Below are positions 1 to 9,833 of a DNA stretch of 64,000 bases, piece by piece. The DNA is taken from assembly GCA_041393395.1 (NCBI GenBank), contig JAWKKG010000005.1:607753-671752 (forward strand). The letters run 5' to 3'. Below the pieces are notes generated by a model. The model was not told the DNA's origin. It worked only from the letters and a program-made list of their open reading frames with translations, and did no database searches. Every line of letters begins with the position of its first letter. Positions within the stretch are counted from its first letter, which is position 1. A program made the position numbers and the translations under genes. The stretch is from JAGQIB01 sp041393395. Its GTDB lineage: Bacteria; ARS69.

Positions 1-2564
1 GCGATTCGACGGGCCTCCTCGCCGGATCGGGGCAACGAGGAGAAACGGACGTGACGAAAGGTCTCGCAATCGGCCGTCGCGCCGCGGAACGCGAGGAGCA
101 CGGGCGCGGTCGCGGGGGCATCGTCGAACGTCGCGTTGCCGACCGCGAGAAGTCCCTCGTTCGCCGAGTCGCGACTCCGCAGCAGGTCCCGTTCCGCGCT
201 CACCACGTGGAGGAGACGATCCTCGTCGATCAGGTAGCGATCCTCCCCGATCGGGAGTGCGGCGATATTCACGAGCTGCAGGGCACCGTCGGGAACGACG
301 AAGACGCGCGCACCGACGAGCGCGTCGATCACCGGATCCCAGATCCGTTCGCGAACCACACGCCCGGCGTCGCGACACGCGACGAGCGCCTGCGCGGAGT
401 CGCGCCGGGAGGCGGCTTCTCCCGACGCCTCCCGTCGCCACTCTTCGATCGCGGCGTCGATGGGCGCGGCCGGGCCGAGGTCGACCGCGACCGGCGCCCC
501 GCCCGCCCGCGGCAGGACGAACGCCACGTAGGACCGCACCCCCACGTCGTACTCCGCGTACGCCACGAGCGAAGCGTCGTCCGGCAGCGACGACTCGATC
601 CGTCCGAGGTCCGCCGTGACCCGCTCCCGACGATCACGAGCCCGGACGCTCGCGCGCGAGAGCGCCGCCTCGGCCCGGTCCCGATCGTCGCGGGCCGCCG
701 CGACGCGAGCGAACGTCGGCACCGGTTCCGCCTCGCCCCCGACGTCCACGAGCAGGTGGGCGAGACGACGACTCGCCGCCACGTACTCCTCCCGGAGCTC
801 GGCCACGTCCGGGTCCTCGTTCACCCACGACGCACGGAGCCGTTCGGCCATCTCGTCCAGCACCACCGCACGGGACGCGATGAGCGCATCCCAGGCGGGA
901 CGAACGAGATCGGGATGACGCGCCGCGAGTGCGAGTGCCCGACCGAGACCGCTCGGACGGGTGATTCCGTACTGCAGCGCCGACCGTTCCGAGAGCGTCT
1001 CCGCGAGCATCCGGAAATGATCGCGACCGATTCGCTCGGCCCGGATCGCATTCTCGAACGCGGCCCGGTCGTCGCCCTGGTCCGCGAACGCCTCCGAGAG
1101 CTCCGCGAAGACGTCGCCCACCGCGGGATGGTCCTCGCCGAGCAGGGCGCGGCGAGTGGCGAGACAACGTTGCAGCTCGGCTGCCGCGCCGCTTGCGTCG
1201 CCCGAAGCGCGCAGGACGCGGGCGAGGCCCAGCTCCGCCGTCGCCGTGTCGAGATGCTGCTCGCCGCGAAACGCGCGCACGACCTCGGTGGCGCTCTGCG
1301 CGAGCGGGCGAGCTTCCTCGAACCTCCCGACGCGCGTGAGCGCCACGGCCCGCTCGCCTCGTGTGATCCCCGTCCGGTAGTCGGCCTCTCCGAAGGCGGC
1401 GGCAAGGATCCGCTCGGCCGTCTCGTACTCCCGGAGCGCCGCCGGCCAGTCCCCGCGCATCTCCTCGATGCGCCCGATCTGCTCGCGAACGCTCCCGATC
1501 GACGCGTTGTCGGGCTCGAGGACCTCTTCCCGGATCGTGAGGGCTTCGCGCAGCGAGACGAGCGCGCCGGCCGGATCTCCGAGCTGGCGCGAGTTGCGCG
1601 CCAGAAACTCGAGGTGCTCCGCGAGCGGGATCCGGTTCGCCACGCCGCGCTGACACGCCACGGCCCGTTCGATGGATTCCCTGGCCCGGGCGTAGTTTCC
1701 GAGTTCGGCGTCGATCTCCGCGAGCTGTTCGAGCGGCCACGAGAGCAACGGAGAGTCGGAGCCGTGGATCTCCTCGAGAATCACGAGCGCCTCGTGCAGC
1801 GACGCGCGCGCGAGGTCGTACTCCTGCAGCTCGAACCGGCACGACGCGATCGCCGTCTCCGTGTGCGCGACGCCGTCGCTCCGCGCACCGTACTGCGCGC
1901 GGTAGCCGGCGAGCGCCCGTTCGAACCACGGGATGGCCTCGCGCGGTTCCCCGAGCTCACGATGGATCAGACCCGTGACGTAGACCACGCGGCACAGCTC
2001 GGGATTCGACTCCTCGAGCCAACCGCTCATTCCGTCGTACGCTCGCTCCAGGTAGGCGAGCGCTTCGCGCGCGCGACTCGCCTTGTACGCGAGCGTGCCG
2101 AGCTCGGCGTCCGCGAACGGGAGCGCTCGCGTGTCTCCGAGCGCTGCGCGGATGGAACGGGCTTCCTGGATCAACGAATCCGCCGCCGCGAAATCTCCGG
2201 TCTCGGCGAGAACCCGCCCGAGCGTGAACAGCGCACGGGCGGTCTCACGGTCGCCCCGACCGAGGAGCCGGACCCGGAGGTCCGTCGAGCGGCGGGCGAG
2301 ATCGCGCGCGAGATCGAGTCGGTCCTTGGTCGCCCAGAGGATGTGGGCGCGGCGCTCGAATGCGAGCGCGAGCAGCAGGGAATCCGGCGGTACCCGACTT
2401 TCCGCGTCTCGCTCCACGGCGACCGTCACGCTCTCGGCCGCGGCGAAGTCGTTGCGGCGGAGACACGCGTCGATGTCGGCGAGGATCGAATCCGCGTCGG
2501 CCGCCGCCCCCGGACGGGGGATGCACGCGACCGAGAGAATCACCAGGCACGAGAGCCAGCGCAA
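1..2564 (-). CDS. Exported TPR-CHAT protein (C-terminus beyond window)
   Basis: The gene reads leftwards out of the window, with about 854 codons visible. The best start is TTG at 2564: GGAGG lies seven bases upstream and translation opens with a signal peptide (MRWLSCLVILSVACIP...). The middle of the protein, roughly residues 60-600, is alanine- and leucine-rich helical repeat of about 42 residues, typical of TPR. The last 200 visible residues match the front half of a CHAT domain: a strand followed by VVPDGALQLVNIAALPIG and then SLPRSGEEARRI at the edge. CHAT domains are caspase-like cysteine peptidases; the expected His and Cys would lie past position 1, so activity cannot be judged. It is divergent from the ABC transporter genes. 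A long open frame on the plus strand over the same bases is only its antisense shadow. Confidence 0.85.
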   Translation of the reverse strand, partial: MRWLSCLVILSVACIPRPGAAADADSILADIDACLRRNDFAAAESVTVAVERDAESRVPPDSLLLALAFERRAHILWATKDRLDLARDLARRSTDLRVRLLGRGDRETARALFTLGRVLAETGDFAAADSLIQEARSIRAALGDTRALPFADAELGTLAYKASRAREALAYLERAYDGMSGWLEESNPELCRVVYVTGLIHRELGEPREAIPWFERALAGYRAQYGARSDGVAHTETAIASCRFELQEYDLARASLHEALVILEEIHGSDSPLLSWPLEQLAEIDAELGNYARARESIERAVACQRGVANRIPLAEHLEFLARNSRQLGDPAGALVSLREALTIREEVLEPDNASIGSVREQIGRIEEMRGDWPAALREYETAERILAAAFGEADYRTGITRGERAVALTRVGRFEEARPLAQSATEVVRAFRGEQHLDTATAELGLARVLRASGDASGAAAELQRCLATRRALLGEDHPAVGDVFAELSEAFADQGDDRAAFENAIRAERIGRDHFRMLAETLSERSALQYGITRPSGLGRALALAARHPDLVRPAWDALIASRAVVLDEMAERLRASWVNEDPDVAELREEYVAASRRLAHLLVDVGGEAEPVPTFARVAAARDDRDRAEAALSRASVRARDRRERVTADLGRIESSLPDDASLVAYAEYDVGVRSYVAFVLPRAGGAPVAVDLGPAAPIDAAIEEWRREASGEAASRRDSAQALVACRDAGRVVRERIWDPVIDALVGARVFVVPDGALQLVNIAALPIGEDRYLIDEDRLLHVVSAERDLLRSRDSANEGLLAVGNATFDDAPATAPVLLAFRGATADCETFRHVRFSSLPRSGEEARRI

Positions 2565-2732
2565 GGGGACCTCCGGAGTCCGGCCGCCGTTGCCCGGCGG
2601 AAGACCGACGATAGAGGACCGAGCCGATCCGGGTAAAGATGCGGGAGACGCGCGGGGCGGCTATATTCCGATCCGGGCGAGATTCGCCGGCCGAGCGAGG
2701 TCCGCCTCGTTCCGGGACCGGCCGGAGGGTCC

Positions 2733-3419
2733 GTGGGCGCACTCCTGTCCGTACGCTCCCTGCATCGCCACTACGTGCGGGGAGAACACACCGTCCGGGC
2801 GCTGGACGGCGTCGATCTGGACGTCGCGCCGGGATCCTTCGTGGCACTCGTGGGCGCCTCCGGGTCAGGCAAGTCGACGCTCCTGAACCTGCTCGGGGGA
2901 CTGGACCGGCCGACCGCCGGCGACGTCCTCCTGGAGGGGCGCTCGCTCGCCTCCTACTCCCGCCGGGAGCTCGCCACCTATCGCGCGACCCGCGTGGGCA
3001 TGATCTTCCAGTCGTTCCACCTGATCCCGCACTACACGGCGATCGAGAACGTGGAGCTGGGACTCTACTTCGGCCCGGTGCGCGAACCGGGCGAGAGGCG
3101 AAGCCGGTCCACCGAGCTGCTCGAACGTCTCGGACTGGGCGAGCGCCTCCACCATCGTCCGGCCGATCTCTCCGGCGGCGAGCAACAGCGGGTGGCGATC
3201 GCCCGCGCCCTCGCCGGAAACCCGGACGTCCTCCTGGCGGACGAGCCGACCGGAAACCTCGACGCGGAGAACGCCGCGCTCATCGCGGGCCTGCTCCGCG
3301 AGCAGCGGGAGGAGGGGCGCGCCGTGGTGATGACTACCCACAATCTCGACCTCGCGCACGACGCGGCGGAGCGCGTCGTCCGTCTCGCGTACGGCAAGAT
3401 CGCGGGGGAGTCGACGTGA
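2733..3419 (+). CDS. ABC transporter ATP-binding protein, MacB/LolD type
   Basis: A 228-residue ATPase that would energise the permease encoded immediately downstream. All motifs are intact: Walker A GASGSGKST (about residue 42), the Q-loop at IFQSFHLIP, signature LSGGEQQR, Walker B VLLADEPTGNLD and the H-loop TTHN. The size and the PTGNLD sequence after Walker B are typical of the LolD/MacB/FtsE group, which drives substrates at or across the inner membrane rather than importing solutes. The start is GTG at 2733, with GGAGG a few bases upstream. Its stop overlaps the permease start by four bases (GTGA), so the two are translationally coupled. The substrate is unknown. Confidence 0.93.
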   Translation: MGALLSVRSLHRHYVRGEHTVRALDGVDLDVAPGSFVALVGASGSGKSTLLNLLGGLDRPTAGDVLLEGRSLASYSRRELATYRATRVGMIFQSFHLIPHYTAIENVELGLYFGPVREPGERRSRSTELLERLGLGERLHHRPADLSGGEQQRVAIARALAGNPDVLLADEPTGNLDAENAALIAGLLREQREEGRAVVMTTHNLDLAHDAAERVVRLAYGKIAGEST

Positions 3420-4861
3420 CGCTCCGCGACATGGTGCACGTGAGCGCGGGCAATCTCCGCCGGCTGAAGCTGCGCACGTTCCTCACGGTTTCCGGAGTGG
3501 TGATCGCGATCGGCGCGTTCACCACCATGCTCTCGCTCGGCGCCGGCAACCAGAAGATGATCCGCGAACAGTACGAACAGCTCGGCCTGTTCTCGACCGT
3601 GCTCGCGTATCCGTCGACGGGGGACGCGGACTCCGCCCGCGCGCTCGACGACGACGCGATCCGCGAATTCGCGGGGCTGCCGGGAGTCCGCGCCGCCTAC
3701 CCCTACGACGACTTCGACGTCTCTGTCTCGTACGGCGACTCCACGGTGGCGGTGCGTGCGCAGGCGATTCCTCCCGGCGCGAACGACGCGCCGCTGTTCA
3801 CCCGCCTCGTCGCGGGAACCACGATCACTCCCGACGACAGCACCGGAACGCTGGTCCTCGCGGAGTTCCTGCCGGATCTCGGCTTCGCGTCACCGGAAGC
3901 GGCGGTCGGCGAAGCGATCGTGGTGTCGGTGCGGGCGGCCAGCGCCGACAGCGGGTTCGCGTATCTCGTCCCCGACCCGACCGAGCTCCGGCAGCGACTC
4001 GAAGGGATCCCTCCCGATTCGCTCGGCAATCGGGTGTTTCTCTCGCGCTTCGTCCGGCGCGAGCTCCGTGACGGCACCCGACGTTTCTTCGACGGTTACC
4101 TGCACGCGCAGCGCGTGGTGAGCGACTCGCTCGTGATCCGCGGCGTCCTGCGCGGGGGCGACCGCCGCTCGAACCTGCGCGAGGTCGTCATTCCTCGCCG
4201 CACGGCGCGACGTTTCCACGAAGCGGGTCCGGGCGGCGAGCCGCGCGATCTCGTCCCCGCGCTGATGAACGGGGACCTGTTCGGGGCCGAGGAAGGCGGC
4301 GACGCCCGGAGCTATGCCCAGGCCACGCTGCTGCTGGACACCTACACGTCGCACGTGGCGATCGTGGATTCGCTCGAGGCGCGAGGCTTCCGCGCGTTCA
4401 GCTACGCGGCGCAATTCGACGAGGTACGGCGCGGCATGCTGTTCTTCAATCTCGCGCTGGCCGGCGTAGGGCTGGTGGCGCTCGCCACCGCGGCGCTCGG
4501 GATCGCGAACACGCTGACGATGTCCGTGACCGAACGGCGGCGCGAGATCGGCATCCTCAAGGCACTCGGCGCCGAGGACGCCGACATCCGGCTCCTGTTC
4601 CTGGTGGAGTCCGCACTCATCGGCCTGCTGGGCTCCGCCGCCGGCGTGCTCCTGGGCTGGATCGTCGCGCGGATCGGCAGCGCGATCGCCCAGGAACTGA
4701 TGCGCCGGCAGAGCGTGCCGCCGTTCGACCTCTTCTCCACGCCGCCGTGGCTGGTGGCGACGTCGATCGCGTTCGGCACCCTGATCGCCGTCCTGTCCGG
4801 AACCCTGCCCGCGGCGCGGGCCGCGCGGGTCGACCCCGTACGCGCCCTCCGCAGCGACTGA
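3416..4861 (+). CDS. ABC transporter permease, MacB/FtsX family
   Basis: A 481-residue membrane protein starting at the GTG that overlaps the ATPase stop. The first helix (RTFLTVSGVVIAIGAFTTML) sits close to the N-terminus. It is followed by a large extracytoplasmic MacB_PCD-like domain of about 300 residues and a C-terminal FtsX domain with three helices, including the conserved stretch NTLTMSVTERRREIGILKALGA. The end ARAARVDPVRALR is the usual FtsX-family tail. With the ATPase it would form a dimeric mechanotransmission transporter; no membrane-fusion partner (MacA) is next to it. An internal ATG at 3431 is a possible alternative start, but the overlap favours 3416. Confidence 0.9.
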   Translation: MTLRDMVHVSAGNLRRLKLRTFLTVSGVVIAIGAFTTMLSLGAGNQKMIREQYEQLGLFSTVLAYPSTGDADSARALDDDAIREFAGLPGVRAAYPYDDFDVSVSYGDSTVAVRAQAIPPGANDAPLFTRLVAGTTITPDDSTGTLVLAEFLPDLGFASPEAAVGEAIVVSVRAASADSGFAYLVPDPTELRQRLEGIPPDSLGNRVFLSRFVRRELRDGTRRFFDGYLHAQRVVSDSLVIRGVLRGGDRRSNLREVVIPRRTARRFHEAGPGGEPRDLVPALMNGDLFGAEEGGDARSYAQATLLLDTYTSHVAIVDSLEARGFRAFSYAAQFDEVRRGMLFFNLALAGVGLVALATAALGIANTLTMSVTERRREIGILKALGAEDADIRLLFLVESALIGLLGSAAGVLLGWIVARIGSAIAQELMRRQSVPPFDLFSTPPWLVATSIAFGTLIAVLSGTLPAARAARVDPVRALRSD

Positions 4862-5009
4862 TCCCGCGCCGCCCAGAAGAAAACGTCGCCCCCGTTGGCC
4901 AACTCGGCCGCCGATCTCGCACAGGAGGCGAGGGTTGGCGGGGCCGGCGATCACCCCGGGGGGGGATGTTTCCGGAAGGTCGTCGCGCTTCGTCGCCCTC
5001 CCCTCCCCC

Positions 5010-5084
5010 GGGTGATGCGGCCCCGGGTGATGCGGCCCCGGGTGACGCGGCCCCGGGTGATTCGGCCCCGGGTCACTTGGGCCA
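5010..5084. repeat. 15-bp tandem repeat, five copies
   Basis: Unit GGGTGATGCGGCCCC at 5010, 5025, 5040 and 5055 (the third and fourth copies differ at one or two positions), with a degenerate fifth copy at 5070. It lies in the gap between the 3' ends of the convergent permease gene and the propeller-like gene. A 15-base unit would preserve reading frame, but no credible gene covers it. Confidence 0.9.
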
Positions 5085-5100
5085 CGGGCGATTCCCGCGG

Positions 5101-6801
5101 CTACCGGGCCGGCAGCACGATCTTCGCCGTCCGCGAATCCCCGGCCGCCTCGAACCGCACGAAGTACACGCCGTTCGCCACCGGACGCCCGGCGTCGTCC
5201 CGCGTGTCCCACACCGCCGTGGAAGCGCCCCCGTCGAGCCGGGCCAGGCCCGTACGCACGCGCCGGCCCGCGACGTCCAGGATCTCGAGCGTCGCGTCGC
5301 GCGCCTCGTCCGGCATCGCGAACTCGATCCGCACCCGGTCCCGCGCGGGGTTCGGCGACACCGTGAGGTCGAGGCCGGCCCCGGCCGCGATCTCGGGAAG
5401 ACCGCTGGCGCCTCCGCCGAGCGAACCGTCGGAGTTCAGGTTCTGCATGTAGACGTCGCCGTCGTCGATCCGATCATCCACCCAGGCCGCGATCGAGAAT
5501 CCGAGCGCGCTGTTCGCCGCCGCGAGACGCGACTTGCCGCTCGTGATCGTGGAGACGCCGACCGGCCCGACGTCCACGGTGCCGGCACCGTCGACGTGCG
5601 CGGCTCGCACGGTGTCCTGCCCGAACGCCGGCGACGCCACCCAGAACGCGGTCGCGCCGGAGCCCTGGACGAGGCACCGCACCTGATCCGTCTGCACCGC
5701 GGACACGCCGACGACGACGATCCCGTCCGTCCCCCACTGCCGCGTGCCGGTTCCGTCGATCTTCTGGCCGTACACTCCGGACTGCGATTGCAGCGAGTTC
5801 TGCTCCTTCCAGAAGACGAAGACGTTGTCGCCCGCGGCATCGTAGTCCGCGGAAGGGCTCACGCGAACGCGCGACGCGTTCGTGGAGACCTCCACTCCGT
5901 TGTGCGCGAAGATCTCCGCTCCCGCCGACGACACGTGCTGCACCCGACACTGCAACGGCGAGTTGCTGTACCACGCGAACACGCCGCCGCCGCTGCCGTC
6001 CGGCACGAAGTACGGGAAGTTGCCGAGCTGGAGCGAACCTCCGTCGAACACCTGCACCGGGGTCGCGCCCCAGAGCGCCGCACCCGTCGCGTCGAACTTC
6101 TGCGCCACGAGATGGCGCGGCGCGAGGAAACTCCCGGTCTGGTGCACCATCGAGAGGACCGCGTCGGTGCCGGCGCCGTGCAAGTCCGACACGCTGTAGG
6201 TGCCGACCGCGGGCGTGAGCACGACATCCGACGCCCACACGATGGTGCCCGAGGCGTCGAGCTTCTGCACGTGGACGTCCGCATCCTGGGTCCACGCCAC
6301 CATCGCACCGCCGTCGCTCGTGCCCGCGATCTTGGGCGCGGCCACGAACGCGGTCGTGCTCGTGAGCACCACGCCGCTCGCGCCCCACAGCGCGACCCCG
6401 GCGTCCGAGATCGCGGCCGCCGTGATCTGGGTCCCGCCCGGACGGTCGTCCCGGAAGATGAGGAGCGCGTTGCCGGAGGCGTCCAGATCCAGCCCGTAGT
6501 CCTGCGTGGACGTGAAGCCGCGGTCGGCCACGAGCACGCCGTTGTGGGCCAGGACCTCGTTGCCGGCACCGTCCAGGCGCTGCACGCGCACGTCGAAGCC
6601 GTTCGCGATCCCGTCGAACCAGCTGACCCACGCCCCGCCATCGGCGGTCGGGGCGAGCTTCGGCTGTGTTTGATCACTGGACCCATCCGCGACTGACAGG
6701 TTGACGAGCGGATCGGACGACCACGCCGCAGGCGACGTTCCGGGCAGCGAGACGAGCATCAGGGCGGCGGCAACGCCGAAGGCAACGGGAAGAAGACGCA
6801 T
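5101..6801 (-). CDS. Exported propeller-like repeat protein with FlgD-like C-terminal domain
   Basis: A 566-residue exported protein. The open frame extends further upstream, but ATG 6801 has GGAG nine bases before it and begins a clean signal peptide (MRLLPVAFGVAAALMLVSLPG, cleavage near SPAA-W). The body contains about eight degenerate repeats of 40-50 residues, each with an aromatic strand such as AWVSWFDG or AMVAWTQDA followed by V.VQ.LD..G, as expected for a beta-propeller. The last 85 residues are the FlgD-like Ig domain (SPNPARDRVRIEF ... LDVAGRRVRTG ... DDAGRPVANGVYFVRF), a C-terminal sorting domain in FCB-group bacteria. The ligand is unknown. Confidence 0.85.
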   Translation of the reverse strand: MRLLPVAFGVAAALMLVSLPGTSPAAWSSDPLVNLSVADGSSDQTQPKLAPTADGGAWVSWFDGIANGFDVRVQRLDGAGNEVLAHNGVLVADRGFTSTQDYGLDLDASGNALLIFRDDRPGGTQITAAAISDAGVALWGASGVVLTSTTAFVAAPKIAGTSDGGAMVAWTQDADVHVQKLDASGTIVWASDVVLTPAVGTYSVSDLHGAGTDAVLSMVHQTGSFLAPRHLVAQKFDATGAALWGATPVQVFDGGSLQLGNFPYFVPDGSGGGVFAWYSNSPLQCRVQHVSSAGAEIFAHNGVEVSTNASRVRVSPSADYDAAGDNVFVFWKEQNSLQSQSGVYGQKIDGTGTRQWGTDGIVVVGVSAVQTDQVRCLVQGSGATAFWVASPAFGQDTVRAAHVDGAGTVDVGPVGVSTITSGKSRLAAANSALGFSIAAWVDDRIDDGDVYMQNLNSDGSLGGGASGLPEIAAGAGLDLTVSPNPARDRVRIEFAMPDEARDATLEILDVAGRRVRTGLARLDGGASTAVWDTRDDAGRPVANGVYFVRFEAAGDSRTAKIVLPAR

Positions 6802-6941
6802 GAGAGCACTCCAGCGGAGGGGGCCGCGGGCCGGCCGCGACTCGGCGGTCCACGCCCGGGCAGCGTACGCCCGCCCGGCCCCCCGCCTCAACGGGTCGCC
6901 GCGTGCCCGCGGCGGAATCCCGGAAGCCCGAGGATAGTGGA

Positions 6942-9833
6942 ATGCAGGACTCGCGCTTCCTTCCCCCGGATCCGACCATCCCCGAACGTTCGTTTTCGAA
7001 CTCCGACCGTTCGCCAGAGCACGAATTCGAGGGCGCAGCCGTGGGCCTTCCGCACGAATTGCTCGTTCGAGAGGCCATTTCCGCACGTTCATTTCGCGCC
7101 GAGGCCCGAGAATCGGGCGAAATCCTGTTCCTCAAGCGCACGAGATCGAGGTCCGGCGCCCGGCGCGAGGTGCGGTTTCTCCGCCGCGCGGCGTCGCCGT
7201 TCGTTCCCGAACTCCGCCGGATCCGACGGGATTCCGGGGAGATCTGGCTCGCCACGGCCTGGATCGGCGCCCCGAACGCACTCCGGGCGCCCCTCCCCGC
7301 GAGCTTCCCGACGGATCTCCTGCGGGCGATCGCCCACCTCCATCGCCGCGGGATCGTCCACGGGGATCTGGCACCCCGGAACGTCCTGGTGCGGCCGGAG
7401 GGCCGGCTCGAGCCCGGATCGGCGGACGGGCCGGTGGGCGGAATCGTGCTCCTGGACCTGGAGTTCGCGGCGTCGATCGGCGAGGACCTCACGTTCGACC
7501 AGGCCGGCGGAACGCCGGGGTTCGTGGCTCCCGAACGGCTCGCCGGGTGGCCGGCCGATCCACGCAGCGATCTCTACTCGTGGGCGAAGCTTCTCGAGTT
7601 CCTGCCGGTCGACACGTCGCCGATCGCGGACATCGTGCGCGCATGCCTCGCAGACTCGACCGCGCGACGACCCACGGACGCCTCCTCCCTGCTCGAGGAG
7701 TGCGCCGACGCCTGTGGTCGCGGTTTCGTGCCCTCGCCGACGCTCGATCAGTTCCGCTGGGGACGTTCGACGCCTTCCGCGTCGCGACTCGCGCGTGGGT
7801 TCACGGAGGTGCTGGGCGCCGACCTGCTCGCGTCCCAAAAGCTGGCCGACGTCTTGCTAGAGAACTCGGGCGGAGATCGCGAGGTCGCTTCCGATCTCCT
7901 GCAAAGTTGGATCCGCGAGGTGTTTCCCGACCCCTGGGGTCGGCAGCGATCCGAGGGGCTTCGCCAAGCGATCTCGGATCTCGAACGCATCTCGCGGGAG
8001 CGGGCGGAGGGAATCCTCTCCTCCCAGGATCCGGATTCGCGCGAGGTCGCGAGTCGGATCGCGCAGCTCGGACCGGAATTCTCCTGGAAGGAAGTGTCTG
8101 CCGTGTTTCCCCGCATCGATCGCGAACGGCAGGCGAGCGGACTCGCCACCCTCCTCCGAGACGACGGCGACCGTGCGGCATTCCGTACGCCGCGACTGTA
8201 CGAGGCCGCGCGCGATCGACTCGATGTCGGGGAACGCGCGCGAGCGCACGCGCGGATTCTCGAACACCGCCGACCGGCGACGAACGCGGCCGATCCTCTC
8301 GGGACGTTCCGCCTCGCGGGGCACGCGCGACTCGCCGGCCTCGAGCTCGAGTTCCGCGAGCTGGCATTCCGGGCCGGACGCGCCGCGCTGGACCGCGGCC
8401 TCCGCCGGGAGGCGTACGAGTACTGCCGGCAGGCGTGGGAGTCGTGCGGATTCGCGGCGGACTCGCCGCCGTCCGGCCCGGTGGCCGGAATGACGGCCGT
8501 CGAGGCGGGCGAGCGCATCGACGCCTACGGAAACGCATTGGTCGGCGTGGGACGAGCCGACGACGCCGACCGCTGGTTCGAGGCGCTGCTCGCGGTCCGG
8601 GATGATGAGGACACGCGCATTCGCCGCCACGCCGGCCGCGCTCACGGCGCGCATCGTCGCGGCGAGGCGGACGTCACGCTCCGCGAGGCGGACGCCGGAC
8701 TCGCGATCGCGCCGGCAGGCCCCCTCGCCGCACTGCTTCACCTCCGACGCGCGCAAGCGTTCGAGGTGAAACGGGATCTCGCGGCGGCCGAGACGGCGGC
8801 GACCCGCGCGCTCGAGCTGGCGGGAGAGAAGCCCTCCGTGGAGCGGACGGCCGCGTCTCTTCTGCTCGGCGCCGTGGCCGCGCGCGCCGGCCGGTGGCGC
8901 GACGCGGACACGCACTGGACACAGGCATTCGAGTCGGCGCGGGATGCACGACACCATTTCACCGAGGGCATCGCGCAGCTCAACGTCGCGGCGGCGCGGA
9001 TCGAGCTCGGCGCGCTGGACGAGGCCCTCGAGTTCATCGACGCGACGGCTCGCGTCGCCCGGGAGCACGGCTTCTTCGATCTGGAGTGGATGGCGGTCGC
9101 GAACGCGGCCGAGATCCTGTTCCGGCGCGAGGCATTCGTCGAGTCCGCGCGCCGGTGGGAGCTCGCGCGAGACCTCGCGCTGCGCGCGGGGCACGTGGCC
9201 GAGGCCGTTCGCTTCGGTGCGAATCTCGGACGCACGATCGGCCGGACCGGACGTCTTCCCCTGGCGGAGACCCGCCTGCGCGAGGCGCTGGAACTGGCCG
9301 AGCGCGGACCCGAAGCCTGCCTCGCGGGCGTGCTGGAGGCCCACCTCTGGCGGTTCGAGATCACGGCGTGGTTCCGGCCGACGGAGGCGGGGCGTGAGTC
9401 CGCCGCGTACCTCGCGCGGCACGAAACCGAACTCGAGCGCTTCGGCCTACGATCCGACTTCCGGCTCATCGCCGCGGCGGACGCGATCAACGACGGCGAC
9501 GCGGCGCGGGCCGCGGAGCGGATCGAGCCCGCGCCGGCCCGCGACGATCTCGCGGCGTGGCACGCGCTGGCGACAGCGCGACTCGCCCGGGCGTCGGGCC
9601 GGATCGCCGACGCCCTTGCGGGACTGGACGCCGCGCTCGCCGGCGATCCGAAGTCGCCGCGCTTCGAGCGAGCGCTTCTCTCCCTCGAACGGGCGTCCCT
9701 GCGCGAGGCGACGTCCCGTTCCGATCTGGATCACGCGATCGAGTCGGCCCGAGAGATCGGCGCCCGCTGGATCGAGGCCATCGCACTCGACCGCCGTGCG
9801 CGGTCGGACTCCCCGGAGGATTCCCGTGGCTGA
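6942..9833 (+). CDS. Atypical protein kinase fused to long TPR region
   Basis: A 963-residue cytoplasmic protein. ATG 6942 is preferred over GTG 6903 because GAGGAT lies before it. The N-terminal third is a protein-kinase fold with a weak glycine loop. The catalytic loop is HGDLAPRN (about residue 140) instead of HRDLKPEN, DLE replaces DFG (about residue 173), and an activation segment GTPGFVAPE is present. The catalytic Asp and the metal-binding Asp remain, so activity is possible. From residue 280 onward the chain is alpha-helical with many TPR-like repeats. It overlaps the next gene, a sigma-54 activator, by eight bases, so kinase and activator should be made together. The partner could be the activator's GAF domain (inference). 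Confidence 0.8.
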   Translation: MQDSRFLPPDPTIPERSFSNSDRSPEHEFEGAAVGLPHELLVREAISARSFRAEARESGEILFLKRTRSRSGARREVRFLRRAASPFVPELRRIRRDSGEIWLATAWIGAPNALRAPLPASFPTDLLRAIAHLHRRGIVHGDLAPRNVLVRPEGRLEPGSADGPVGGIVLLDLEFAASIGEDLTFDQAGGTPGFVAPERLAGWPADPRSDLYSWAKLLEFLPVDTSPIADIVRACLADSTARRPTDASSLLEECADACGRGFVPSPTLDQFRWGRSTPSASRLARGFTEVLGADLLASQKLADVLLENSGGDREVASDLLQSWIREVFPDPWGRQRSEGLRQAISDLERISRERAEGILSSQDPDSREVASRIAQLGPEFSWKEVSAVFPRIDRERQASGLATLLRDDGDRAAFRTPRLYEAARDRLDVGERARAHARILEHRRPATNAADPLGTFRLAGHARLAGLELEFRELAFRAGRAALDRGLRREAYEYCRQAWESCGFAADSPPSGPVAGMTAVEAGERIDAYGNALVGVGRADDADRWFEALLAVRDDEDTRIRRHAGRAHGAHRRGEADVTLREADAGLAIAPAGPLAALLHLRRAQAFEVKRDLAAAETAATRALELAGEKPSVERTAASLLLGAVAARAGRWRDADTHWTQAFESARDARHHFTEGIAQLNVAAARIELGALDEALEFIDATARVAREHGFFDLEWMAVANAAEILFRREAFVESARRWELARDLALRAGHVAEAVRFGANLGRTIGRTGRLPLAETRLREALELAERGPEACLAGVLEAHLWRFEITAWFRPTEAGRESAAYLARHETELERFGLRSDFRLIAAADAINDGDAARAAERIEPAPARDDLAAWHALATARLARASGRIADALAGLDAALAGDPKSPRFERALLSLERASLREATSRSDLDHAIESAREIGARWIEAIALDRRARSDSPEDSRG

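Noticed and set aside
51..2636. Open frame of about 860 codons on the plus strand
   Set aside because: It is antisense to the TPR-CHAT gene, is dominated by Arg, Glu and Asp as expected from reversed GC-rich codons, and shows no domain or signal peptide.
5010..5084. Short CRISPR-like array
   Set aside because: The 15-bp units are directly adjacent without spacers, and there is no cas gene.
6802..6941. Sigma-54 promoter in front of the activator operon
   Set aside because: No TGGCAC-N5-TTGC match was found.
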